Source: Polyangia bacterium
GTDB lineage: Bacteria > Myxococcota_A > Polyangia > Polyangiales > Polyangiaceae
Length of the DNA: 47,430 nt
NCBI GenBank assembly: GCA_030426145.1
Contig: JAUHZF010000024.1
Location: forward strand, 1-47,430
Direction: 5' to 3'
Shown here: piece by piece, positions 14,975 to 22,830 of the stretch
Layout of the letters: each line of letters begins with the position of its first letter
Numbering within the stretch: position 1 is the first letter of the stretch
Position numbers and translations under genes: made by a program
Notes under the pieces: generated by a model
What the model was told of the DNA's origin: nothing
Databases searched by the model: none
Seen by the model: only the letters and a program-made list of their open reading frames with translations

Positions 14975-17074
14975 ATGCGCTTGGCATGGTCTGGCCGGCT
15001 GATCGCGCTGGGGATCGCGACGCTCACGGCGGTCGCGTCGCCAGCGGCAGCCCAACCCGCCGACGAGGATGCATACGGTGACGAGCCGGCGGCCCCTCCA
15101 GCCGACGAGGATGCCGCCGCGCCCTCCACGGACGACGGCGAGAAGGACGATGACGACGGTCCGAAGGTCGCGCCGTCGCCCGACGCCACCCTGCCAGAAA
15201 AGATTGGGCCCGACGCCAGCAAGCCGGACGCAAATGGGCCCGACGCGACCAAGGCCGGGGATGGGGGCTTCGACGACTTCGGTGATGGCTTCGCCGAGTT
15301 CGGCGACGACGACGATGCCTTCGACGAGCTGGTCGACGAGGCCAAGGACGGAGACGGGGACTTCAGCCTCGACAAGCTCGCCGACATGGTGCCCGGCCTC
15401 GAGATGCAATGGGGCGGGAAGATCCAGGCCGACCTGCGCTTTCGACTCGAGGACAAGTCGGTGGGGGCTTGGTACGACCGGCGCCCGTGGAAGCAGGGGA
15501 TCGCGCGCAACGAGAACCTCTTCGGCCTTCGTTTCAAGAGCAACTACGGCATGGTCTCGGCGCGGGCCGAGATCGACTTCGTGCTCTACGGCTTCATCCA
15601 GGACGTCGAGGGCATCAACGACCTGTCACGCCGTGAGAAGACCGACCCCTATCGCTTCGACGTGCACAACCTCTACGTGAGGTTCTCCGGACTCGGGCTC
15701 GACGGCCTCGACCTGACCGTTGGCCATCAGCAGACGATGTGGGGTGTGGGCGATCAGTTCAACCCCACCAACAACATCAACCCCGACGACGTCGAGGACG
15801 TTCTTCTCTTCGGCGACCAGCGCGGGCAGTTCATGGTCAAGGCCGACTACTACATCACGAATGAGTGGTCGGTGACGGGGCTGATGGTCCCCGTCTTTCA
15901 GCCGGCCCTGCTGCCACGGAGCGCTCGTCTGGGGCTCGCGCTCGTCGATCGCGTTCCGGTCTTCGACGACTTCCTCCGGCGCCGCATCATCGCCGAGCAG
16001 TACGCGTCGCAGGCGGAGATCGTCGACTACCCGACCATCGTCGGCAACGTCGACGTCAGGACGCCTGAACGCGACATCGAGAACGTCCAGTTCGCCTACC
16101 GCATCGCGGGCAACATCCTCGGTCAGGACGTCTCCCTCAGCTACTACAACGGCTTCAGTGATTTCCCGCAGCCGCGGCGAACGGTGACCGACCAGGACAG
16201 GTCCCGTGCCGGCTGCAATCCCGACGACCCCACCGACTGCATCAATGGCGTCCTGACCACGACGACCACGCTCACCTACCCGCGCATGCACGTGTACGGG
16301 TTCAACATGGCGGGCGAGATCCCCTGGCTCGCCGACTTGAGCGAGGCCTTCAACGCCATCGGGTACCGCATCGAGGCCGCCCTCATCGTGCCGCGCGAGG
16401 CGCGGCTGCGTCTCGAGAACTCGACCCTCGACCTGAACCTCATCACCCAGCCAAGGGGTGAATACGACTACGACGACGACGGCGTCCCAGGTGGCCCTGA
16501 AGCTCTGGTGATCCCGAGCACGCCCTTCGCCAAGTGGACGGTGGGCCTCGACTACACCTTCAACCGCTACCTCTACCTCAACCTACAGTGGGTTCACGGC
16601 CTCGCCGACGAGTACGGCGCCGGCGACTGGATCACAGAGGGCTACACGTCGCGCCGAGGCACTGTCGATACCGAAGGCCTGCAGACCGCGGTGCGCTGTG
16701 CGTTGCCACGCAACGGTGACGAGTGCGTGCGCGAGATCCTGCGCCCTCGCATCGGCGACTACATCGTGATGGGTTGGGACCTGTCGTTCCTCAACGACAA
16801 GCTCCTCACCCGCATCTTCACCATCTTCGACGTATCCGGCGTGGTGGAGACCTACTGGGACGAGGGTCAGCAGAAGCGGGTCGAGGACAAGTACTCCTTC
16901 TTCACCGAGCAGGGCTTCGGCGCCGTCATCTACCCCGAGGTGAACTACAACTTCGGCAATGGCTTCGACCTCGGCGCCGGTGCGCTCGTCTACCTAGGCA
17001 AGCCACACGGCAAGTTCGCGAGCGCCGAAGCGGGCGGCTCGCTGGCATGGATGCGCACCCGCTTTCAGTTCTGA
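14975..17074 (+). CDS. Outer-membrane beta-barrel protein (DUF1302-like)
   Basis: 699 aa with a signal peptide (cut near AAAQPAD), then a long acidic Ala/Pro/Asp-rich disordered region (~27-130), then a beta-barrel rich in alternating strands that ends with the aromatic residue Phe (RFQF). The pattern of a large barrel containing LTVGHQQTMWGVGDQFNPTNNINP resembles DUF1302-family outer-membrane proteins, several of which are found near RND/MMPL exporters. The MMPL gene lies 5.7 kb away, so a link here is only suggestive. The gene diverges from the methyltransferase fusion, with 50 bases between starts. Confidence 0.75.
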   Translation: MRLAWSGRLIALGIATLTAVASPAAAQPADEDAYGDEPAAPPADEDAAAPSTDDGEKDDDDGPKVAPSPDATLPEKIGPDASKPDANGPDATKAGDGGFDDFGDGFAEFGDDDDAFDELVDEAKDGDGDFSLDKLADMVPGLEMQWGGKIQADLRFRLEDKSVGAWYDRRPWKQGIARNENLFGLRFKSNYGMVSARAEIDFVLYGFIQDVEGINDLSRREKTDPYRFDVHNLYVRFSGLGLDGLDLTVGHQQTMWGVGDQFNPTNNINPDDVEDVLLFGDQRGQFMVKADYYITNEWSVTGLMVPVFQPALLPRSARLGLALVDRVPVFDDFLRRRIIAEQYASQAEIVDYPTIVGNVDVRTPERDIENVQFAYRIAGNILGQDVSLSYYNGFSDFPQPRRTVTDQDRSRAGCNPDDPTDCINGVLTTTTTLTYPRMHVYGFNMAGEIPWLADLSEAFNAIGYRIEAALIVPREARLRLENSTLDLNLITQPRGEYDYDDDGVPGGPEALVIPSTPFAKWTVGLDYTFNRYLYLNLQWVHGLADEYGAGDWITEGYTSRRGTVDTEGLQTAVRCALPRNGDECVREILRPRIGDYIVMGWDLSFLNDKLLTRIFTIFDVSGVVETYWDEGQQKRVEDKYSFFTEQGFGAVIYPEVNYNFGNGFDLGAGALVYLGKPHGKFASAEAGGSLAWMRTRFQF

Positions 17075-17077
17075 AGG

Positions 17078-17551
17078 TCACTCGACCTTGATGTTCACCT
17101 CGTCGCCGTCCTCGTCGAGGAACTCGATGGTGATCTTCTTCTTCTCGCCGCCAGCCTCGGCGTAGCAGATGAGCTTGTCGCCCTCTTCGACGTGGCGAAC
17201 CTCGTCGCCCTTGCACTCCACATCGCCGTCGATGCCCTTCTTCTTGAGGCTCTTCTCGAGCTTCTTGGTCACCTTCTTCAGCACGACGATGGGCTCGAGC
17301 TCCATCTTGTACTTGCCGCTGCCCTGCTGCGTGACCGTGACCTTGCCCTCGCCGCCGCCCTTGAACTCGATCTCGCAGTCGAACTCATCGCCCTCCTTGA
17401 TCTTGCGTTCTTTGGGGCAGTCGACCTCGTCGACCTTGGCGGCCGTCTGCTCCTCGATCATGTCGGAGATGTTCTCTTCGACCTGCTTCATGTTCAGGTT
17501 GCAGGCGGTGAACAGACCGAGGGGCAGGAGAACCAGAGCGAGTTTCTTCAT
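17078..17551 (-). CDS. Small lipoprotein, DUF4333-like
   Basis: 157 aa from ATG 17551 (MKKLALVLLPLGLFTACN), with a clear signal peptide and lipobox LFTAC; an in-frame ATG 13 codons upstream would spoil the leader. The mature part is Lys/Glu/Asp-rich and holds two similar halves, each with a Cys pair (DCPKERKIKEGDEFDCEI and ECKGDEVRHVEEGDKLICYA). This resembles DUF4333-type domains seen in actinobacterial lipoproteins, and I place it there only tentatively. It ends 3 bases from the converging barrel gene. Confidence 0.7.
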   Translation of the reverse strand: MKKLALVLLPLGLFTACNLNMKQVEENISDMIEEQTAAKVDEVDCPKERKIKEGDEFDCEIEFKGGGEGKVTVTQQGSGKYKMELEPIVVLKKVTKKLEKSLKKKGIDGDVECKGDEVRHVEEGDKLICYAEAGGEKKKITIEFLDEDGDEVNIKVE

Positions 17552-17595
17552 TTGGCGACGATTGTCGCCCAGGTGCGAGGCGGTCGACAACCGCT

Positions 17596-18717
17596 GTGCG
17601 CGCGCCTAACACCTTGCGGGTGGACTTCGGCTTCGACGAGGCGCAGCAACGTCGTCACGACGCGATGGTGGCTTGCGGGCGCGATCTGCCGGCGGGTGAG
17701 GCGGGAATGGCCGCGCTGGCGGAGGTCGGGGTGTTGGGATTACCGGTCCCCACGTCCCACGGTGGGGGTGGCGAGAGCCTGGTCTCCACCGCCTTGGCCT
17801 TCGAAGGTCTAGGGCGCGGCGGGGCCGACGGCGGGGTGTTGCTCGCGGCCGGTGCGCACCTCTTCGGGCTCACGATGCCGCTGGTGCGGGTGGGCACCGC
17901 GGCCCAACAGAAACATTGGTTGCCTCGCCTCGCGAGGGGGACACTCGTGGGCACCGTCGCGGCCACGGAGCCCGATGCGGGAAGCGACATCGCGCAGGTC
18001 GCGGCGCAACTCGTGGATGCAGACGACGGCTGGCGTGCCCGTGGCCACAAGCGCTACGTGACCTGGGCCGATCGCGCTGGGGTGTTCTTGTTCGTGGGGC
18101 GTCGGCCGTCGCAGCGAGGCCTCACCTGCGCCCTCGTCGAGCGCAGTGACGGCGTGTCGGCGGGGGAGGCCTACGCCGTTCCGGGCTTGCGCGAAGCGCG
18201 GCTCGCGCCGGTCGTCTTCGACGAGGCACCCGTCGATCCGGACGCGGGACTGCTCGGCAAGGCGGGCGCCGGGATGGCAGTGTTTCAGCTGTCGATGGCA
18301 TTCGAGCGCGCGCTCGTGCTCGCGTTCCGCCTTGGGACCATGCAGGCGCAGCTCGACGCTGCGGTCGACTTCGCGCGACGGCGGCGGGTGGGGGGAAAGG
18401 TCATCGCGACCCACCAGGCGGTCAGTCACCGGATCGCGCGCATGCACCAGAGGCTCGAGAGCGCCCGACTTCTCACCTACCGCGCGGCCTGGAGTCTCGA
18501 CCGAGGCGATCGCGCCCAGCTCCCAGCCGCATTGGCCAAGTGGACCCTCGCCGACGCTGCGGTCGACAACGCCCTCGACGCTGCCCGGCTACGGGGTGGA
18601 TTGGCCTATGAGAGCGACGCCCTCACGGCAGAGCTGACCGACGTCTTCGGGGGCACCATCCACTCCGGCACCGCAGACGTCCTCGCGTCCATCGTGGCGG
18701 CTTGGCTCGGGCTCTGA
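17596..18717 (+). CDS. Acyl-CoA dehydrogenase-like flavoprotein
   Basis: 373 aa, close to the usual ~380 for acyl-CoA dehydrogenases. Visible features are VGTVAATEPDAGSDIAQVAAQ (substrate/FAD region), KRYVTWADRAGVFLF, the helical C-terminal domain, and the end motif FGGTIHSGTADVLASIVA, matching the GG..YSGTSEI region that contacts FAD. The usual catalytic Glu region is not clear by eye. Family members oxidise acyl-CoA thioesters, passing electrons to ETF. Substrate unknown. Start codon GTG 17596 is the outermost; TTG 17614 and GTG 17620 are alternatives. Confidence 0.8.
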   Translation: MRAPNTLRVDFGFDEAQQRRHDAMVACGRDLPAGEAGMAALAEVGVLGLPVPTSHGGGGESLVSTALAFEGLGRGGADGGVLLAAGAHLFGLTMPLVRVGTAAQQKHWLPRLARGTLVGTVAATEPDAGSDIAQVAAQLVDADDGWRARGHKRYVTWADRAGVFLFVGRRPSQRGLTCALVERSDGVSAGEAYAVPGLREARLAPVVFDEAPVDPDAGLLGKAGAGMAVFQLSMAFERALVLAFRLGTMQAQLDAAVDFARRRRVGGKVIATHQAVSHRIARMHQRLESARLLTYRAAWSLDRGDRAQLPAALAKWTLADAAVDNALDAARLRGGLAYESDALTAELTDVFGGTIHSGTADVLASIVAAWLGL

Positions 18718-18759
18718 CGTCGCTCAAGTCTGGCCGTGCGTGGCCGTTCTCCCGACGTG

Positions 18760-19887
18760 ATGAAGGGTCGATCACGCAAGGCGCCCCCACCCCGACCGCG
18801 CGGCGACACGGCGCTGGGACTCGGACCTCTACCCAAGAGCCTGCCTCCCATTCCTGCGGGCAAGTTCGTGGTCCGCGACCATTCGCTGCCCCCCGAAGAG
18901 GGCTGGTTCGATCCTGCGACCCTCAACGACGACACCGAGCCGCCGCCCACCACGCGCCTCGACGCGTTTCAGGTGGACTCGAGCGACGTCGAGCTCTCCG
19001 ACGATGCCTTCGACGACACCGTCGAGCTGCCATTCTCGGCGGCGCTGGTCTCGGCAGTTGCGTCGCCGCATGTGGGCTCGACCCTCGTGTCGGCCGGCAT
19101 CGACCCCTCGGTGCCCCCTCCGTTGCCGCCCCAGGTGTCGGTACCCCCTCCGCTTCCGCCAGAGGCTTCGGTGCCACCGCCACTGCCGTTGCACGCATCA
19201 CCGTCGTCCCTGCCGCCGACGGCGGAGATCCCACAGTGGTACCCGATCGAGCTGCCCGCGGAGCCAGCGCTGGTGTCGAAGCCGCCGATGTCCTCGCTTC
19301 AGCCCGAGCTGACCGGCATCCCTTCGTCGCCTTGGCTCGTCATGCCGACCGACGCGGATCCAGAGCCGCCGGTGTACGACGTCGTCGACGAGCCCAGTGG
19401 GGACGTTCGGCTCTCTTCGGCCGCCGTCTTCGTGTCGCGGCGCCCCCTACCTCCGACCCCGCGGAGGGGAGCCGGACTCCGCTACGCCGTCGTGGGCCTC
19501 GCCGCCGCCGCAGCCATCGCGGCCATCGGCTGGGGTTGGCATCGACGCACCACATCGAAAGCTGCTCCGGCTGTGGCTCAGGCGTCCCTTTCGCAGGCCA
19601 TGCCGACGCCGGTCGTCGACGCCCCTCCGCCCCAGGTCGAGCCGAAGCCCGAGGCGCCGCCGCCATGTGCGCCGCTCGAGGTGAAGGCAGCCCCGCCCGG
19701 CTACCAAGTCTTCGTCGACGGCAAGGCGTTGGGTGCGGCCCCGGGCACCTTCGAGCTCGACTGTGGCGGTCACACCGTCGCCCTCGTGAAGGGGGGGCGC
19801 GGCGTGCTCCCGAAGACCATTCGCCGGATCGAGATCACTGAGAAGCCGACGGTGCTGAGCTACAGCTGGCCTGACGTCGCTCCTTAG
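18760..19887 (+). CDS. Single-pass proline-rich protein with PEGA-like C-terminus
   Basis: 375 aa from ATG 18760 (a GTG at 18736 is in frame). Residues 1-~240 are disordered, Pro/Ser/Asp-rich and contain a perfect-to-near 10-residue repeat (SVPPPLPP..) in three copies. One membrane helix (~245-263, AVVGLAAAAAIAAIGWGW) follows, then a Pro-rich spacer and a ~70-residue PEGA-like beta domain (APPGYQVFVDGKALGAAPGTFELDCGGHTVALVKGG). The N-terminal half is probably cytoplasmic and the PEGA-like domain periplasmic. The type is common in myxobacteria, sometimes as a kinase fragment, but no kinase domain is present here. Confidence 0.7.
   Translation: MKGRSRKAPPPRPRGDTALGLGPLPKSLPPIPAGKFVVRDHSLPPEEGWFDPATLNDDTEPPPTTRLDAFQVDSSDVELSDDAFDDTVELPFSAALVSAVASPHVGSTLVSAGIDPSVPPPLPPQVSVPPPLPPEASVPPPLPLHASPSSLPPTAEIPQWYPIELPAEPALVSKPPMSSLQPELTGIPSSPWLVMPTDADPEPPVYDVVDEPSGDVRLSSAAVFVSRRPLPPTPRRGAGLRYAVVGLAAAAAIAAIGWGWHRRTTSKAAPAVAQASLSQAMPTPVVDAPPPQVEPKPEAPPPCAPLEVKAAPPGYQVFVDGKALGAAPGTFELDCGGHTVALVKGGRGVLPKTIRRIEITEKPTVLSYSWPDVAP
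19108..19197 (+). repeat. Three tandem 30-base units encoding a proline repeat
   Basis: Three consecutive in-frame units encode SVPPPLPPQV, SVPPPLPPEA and SVPPPLPLHA. Codons differ between copies, so selection appears to act on the protein repeat rather than reflecting a recent DNA duplication. Confidence 0.8.
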
Positions 19888-19932
19888 AATGCCGTGTGGC
19901 GCTCGATGTCGATTGGGTTAAAGGTGGAGACC

Positions 19933-20208
19933 ATGAAGGCCATCGCGCTCATCGTCGTGTTCGGGCTCGCCGTGGCGGGTTGCAAGGACGAGCCGAAAGA
20001 AACCCCGGCCGAGAAGGCGGCGCGCGAGATGCGCGAAGGGCCCGATCTCAAGGGCGGGACGCGGCACGACCCAGCGGTGGCCAAGTCGGAAATCCCGGCC
20101 GGCCACTACTTCTGCGACATGGGCAAGGTGCACTACTCCCGACCCGACAAGGGCGACGGTGAGTGCCCCATCTGTCACATGGATCTGGTGCAGAAGCCGG
20201 CCGAGTAG
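19933..20208 (+). CDS. Small lipoprotein with heavy-metal-binding-type CxxxxH/CPICHM motif
   Basis: 91 aa from ATG 19933, which has a strong Shine-Dalgarno (AAAGGTGGAG). Signal peptide and lipobox LAVAGCK. The C-terminal ~35 residues (HYFCDMGKVHYSRPDKGDGECPICHMDLV) match the small heavy-metal-binding domain (HMBD type) usually found at the N-terminus of CusB-like adaptors or copper ATPases. Here it stands alone on a lipoprotein, so it may buffer or pass copper or another soft metal in the periplasm (inference). It converges with infC. Confidence 0.8.
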   Translation: MKAIALIVVFGLAVAGCKDEPKETPAEKAAREMREGPDLKGGTRHDPAVAKSEIPAGHYFCDMGKVHYSRPDKGDGECPICHMDLVQKPAE

Positions 20209-20220
20209 TTCCTCGGCTCG

Positions 20221-20775
20221 CTATTCGGCTGCCATCTCGGCGTGCGGATCGGGCTCGATGAGCATGCTGATCACGTGACCGGCGCGTGAGGGCGGGTTGA
20301 CCACACGGGCGATGTCGCCGAGGCGCTCCCGGTAGCGTTCCTTCAAGATGTCGCGCCAACGGTCGGCGACACCCTTCTCTCGACCGCGCATGCGCATCAC
20401 GAGCTTCACCTTGTCGCCGCGCAGCAAGAACTTTCGCGCGCGATTGAGCTTGGTGTCGAGGTCGTGCTCGCCCGTCTTGGGCCGCATCTGCACGGTCTTC
20501 ATCGTGGCCTGTTTGGCCTGGCTCTTCTTCTTCGACTGTTCGTACTTGAACTTGCCGTAGTCCATGATCCTGCACACCGGAGGGCGGGCCTGCGGGGCGA
20601 CTTCGACCAGGTCGAGTCCTCGCTCTCGCGCGATGGCGCGGCCTTCGTCGGGCGACATGACGCCGAGGTCTTCGCCGTCGGAAGCGACGACGCGGATGTT
20701 GGCGATGCGGATGCGGTGATTGATGCGATGTTGTGGACGGTTGGGGCGGGGACGCCCCCGGAAACGGCGAGCCAA
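20221..20775 (-). CDS. infC: Translation initiation factor IF-3
   Basis: 184 aa. The N-terminal domain (INHRIRIANIRVVASDGEDLGVMSPDEG, LDLVEVAPQARPPVCRIMDYGKFKYE), a Lys/Gln linker, and the C-terminal domain (KTVQMRPKTGEHDLDTKLNRARKFLLRGDKVKLVMRMRGRE) are all intact. IF-3 blocks 30S/50S joining and checks the start codon. I choose TTG at 20775 because AAAGGA lies 7 bases upstream; no ATG gives a sensible N-terminus, and further in-frame extension covers the folded leader. A non-ATG start is expected, since infC in E. coli (AUU) and M. xanthus (AUC) also use rare starts for autoregulation. rpmI and rplT do not follow it here. Confidence 0.93.
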   Translation of the reverse strand: MARRFRGRPRPNRPQHRINHRIRIANIRVVASDGEDLGVMSPDEGRAIARERGLDLVEVAPQARPPVCRIMDYGKFKYEQSKKKSQAKQATMKTVQMRPKTGEHDLDTKLNRARKFLLRGDKVKLVMRMRGREKGVADRWRDILKERYRERLGDIARVVNPPSRAGHVISMLIEPDPHAEMAAE

Positions 20776-21031
20776 AGAAGATTCCTTTCGTTGAGCGCCG
20801 GCACGGGATGCGCCGGCATGTCCCTTGATGAATTGCAAAGGACAGGCCGGGGCCAAATTCGTTCCCATCGGTTCACTACACCTCGACTCGCCCCGGGGAC
20901 GGGGCGAGGACGAGTCGAGGCTCCGCGAACACCACCCATGTTCACTTCTTTCCCTTCCTCTCGGGGCCTTCAGAAGGCCCCGCCCCACGCTTCGCGCGGG
21001 GCCCCACCCCAAACGGCGTCGCTTCGCGACG
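20776..21031 (-). promoter_or_regulatory. Structured 5' leader of infC (four hairpins)
   Basis: Upstream of infC, on the - strand, four stems occur in order: CGUCGC/GCGACG with a GAA loop (21031-21017); CCCCGCGC/GCGUGGGG with a GAA loop (21004-20984 region; its G-U pair exists only in - strand RNA); CGGGGCCUU/AAGGCCCCG (20982-20962); and a 10-bp stem CCTCGACTCG/CGAGTCGAGG with an inner GCCCC/GGGGC stem (20920-20881). No U-run follows, so these are not simple terminators. I infer a regulatory leader on infC mRNA. Confidence 0.5.
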
Positions 21032-21095
21032 ATCCGTAGCGAATAGACGGTCACCTAGTTGGGCGCACGAGAGGGCCATTTCGCGACATCGAGGT

Positions 21096-21110
21096 GAGGC
21101 GTTACGCCTC
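21096..21110 (-). terminator. Small hairpin downstream of the FG-GAP lipoprotein gene
   Basis: GAGGCG-TAA-CGCCTC (6 bp, 3-base loop) lies 30 bases past the stop at 21140, before the infC leader. There is no U-run, so it is a weak terminator candidate. Confidence 0.25.
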
Positions 21111-21139
21111 GACCGTGGCGTATCGCCCCGCCTTTCGCC

Positions 21140-22795
21140 TCAGTTGGGCGGCAGGTATCCGTCGCGCAGGTAGGAGCCCCGGCCTGTGGGCCAGAGAAGG
21201 CAGTTGTCGCTCGACCCGGGCACGGTGAACACGAGCACTTGGATGTCGTCGGGGCTGTCCTTGAGGCTTACGATGATCTCGAGCTGACCGTCGCCTTCGA
21301 CGTCGGCGATGGTCGGCACCGGCATCGCGCCCCGGGCGGGGAGGGCGATGCGGTGCTGGAGATTGCCGCCAGCATCGAGGATGAAGAGCTCCCCGAAGTC
21401 GTTCTGGGTCGAGTAGGTGTTGAAGACGATCTCCGGCGTTCCGTCGCCAGAGAGATCCGCCACCACGACGCCTCCCGTCATGACCACGTCGCTCTGGGTG
21501 TAGGCCACGCTCCAGAGCCGACCTTGCTGACTGTCGACGGCGTGGATCTGCCCGTCGAAGCCAGCGAAGATCATCTCGGGGCCATCGCGCATCGGATCGA
21601 TGTCGGCGACCGTGACTTGGTTGGTGATGGCCACGATGTTCTCGCCGTAGTCCCACAGGCCGCTGAGATAGCCCGCGACGTGCAGCGGCTCCTCCCAGCC
21701 CGCGGGACGGGTACCGTCGTTCTCCATCACCCAGAGGGCGACGCCCTGCTCGCGGTTGCTCTGAGACGCATTCTGTACCGAGGCCAGATAGACGAGCTCG
21801 CCGATGCCGTCGCCGTCGACATCGGCGATGGCGGGCGCGGTGTTGGTGTGATGCGCCTGCAACGAGGTCTCTTCCTCGTTGGCCCAGCCCTGCTGCGCGA
21901 GGGCGTAGTCGTGCAAGCCTCGAACGCCGTGGAACTTGGTGCGGTCCTCGAAGATGGGCGCGCAGTCGAAGGCGAAGCCGTCGCCGCGGTGCAGCGAGTT
22001 GTAGGCGTTGTCTTGGGTGGCGAAGATGTCGGAGACCCCATCTCCGTCGACGTCACCGAGCGCGACGTTCTGGTCGTAGCCGTTGTAGACGTAACACGCG
22101 TCGTCGCACTGCGAAGCGCCGCTCGTGTTCGCGGGAAAGCCGGGGACCCATCCCCCGTCGTTCTTCACCGCCGCGATGATGTCGCGCTGGCCGTTCTGCT
22201 CGAGGTTCTGAGTCGTCACGCTCACGAGCTCGATGTCACCGCCGCCATCGACGTCGCCCGCAGCGAGGCTGCGAAGCTCGCCCTGGAACGTGAAGGGAAA
22301 ACCGTCGACCGCCGAGCCGTCGGCACGCCACATGTAGATCTTGTCGTCGCTGGCCTGGGCCAGCTCGAGCCCGGGCAGGTCGGGACGGAGGTCGGCCACG
22401 ACGGGCGAGGCCCAGCAGCGGCCGTCGACGTCCTGGCTGAAGACGATGGTCCCGTCGAGGTGCCAGCCGAGCACGCGACCATGACGGGCGGCGATGATCT
22501 CGTTGGTGCCATCGCCATCGAGGTCTGCCACCACCGGTGAGGCGAGCCAGCCCTCATGCCACCGGTCGCCGAGCTCGGCGACGAGCATGGGCGCACCGAC
22601 GTCGGTGCTGCCATCGGGAGCAGGTGCACAGACGGGCGCCGGGGGTTGCACCCCTCCTCCGACGCCGCCGGGTCCACTCCCAGGGCCGGCCCCGAAGCTA
22701 CCGCCGCCGCCACTTCCGCTTCCGTCTGCGTCCCCACACCCGGGGGCCAAACTCATCGCGCCCAGGATCCCTGCACCCAGCAACAACCGCCGCAT
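21140..22795 (-). CDS. FG-GAP/VCBS repeat lipoprotein
   Basis: 551 aa with signal peptide and lipobox LAPGCG, then a Gly/Ser/Pro-rich linker and a beta-propeller made of FG-GAP/VCBS repeats. Calcium-type loops are seen repeatedly: ADLDGDGTNEII, GDVDGGGDIELV, GDVDGDGVSDIF, ADVDGDGIGELV, ADLSGDGTPEIV, ADVEGDGQLEII. Such propellers are extracellular and bind ligands or calcium. No enzyme domain is present and the function is unknown. A TATGAT box 6 bases before the ATG suggests a leaderless mRNA. Confidence 0.82.
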   Translation of the reverse strand: MRRLLLGAGILGAMSLAPGCGDADGSGSGGGGSFGAGPGSGPGGVGGGVQPPAPVCAPAPDGSTDVGAPMLVAELGDRWHEGWLASPVVADLDGDGTNEIIAARHGRVLGWHLDGTIVFSQDVDGRCWASPVVADLRPDLPGLELAQASDDKIYMWRADGSAVDGFPFTFQGELRSLAAGDVDGGGDIELVSVTTQNLEQNGQRDIIAAVKNDGGWVPGFPANTSGASQCDDACYVYNGYDQNVALGDVDGDGVSDIFATQDNAYNSLHRGDGFAFDCAPIFEDRTKFHGVRGLHDYALAQQGWANEEETSLQAHHTNTAPAIADVDGDGIGELVYLASVQNASQSNREQGVALWVMENDGTRPAGWEEPLHVAGYLSGLWDYGENIVAITNQVTVADIDPMRDGPEMIFAGFDGQIHAVDSQQGRLWSVAYTQSDVVMTGGVVVADLSGDGTPEIVFNTYSTQNDFGELFILDAGGNLQHRIALPARGAMPVPTIADVEGDGQLEIIVSLKDSPDDIQVLVFTVPGSSDNCLLWPTGRGSYLRDGYLPPN

Positions 22796-22801
22796 CCTGG
22801 G

Positions 22802-22807
22802 ATCATA
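22802..22807 (-). promoter_or_regulatory. Candidate -10 box (TATGAT) before the FG-GAP gene
   Basis: TATGAT, one base from the TATAAT consensus, lies 6 bases before the ATG at 22795 with no Shine-Dalgarno. No good -35 element is apparent. Confidence 0.4.
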
Positions 22808-22830
22808 AACCCAGCCGTGATGAACGGCGG

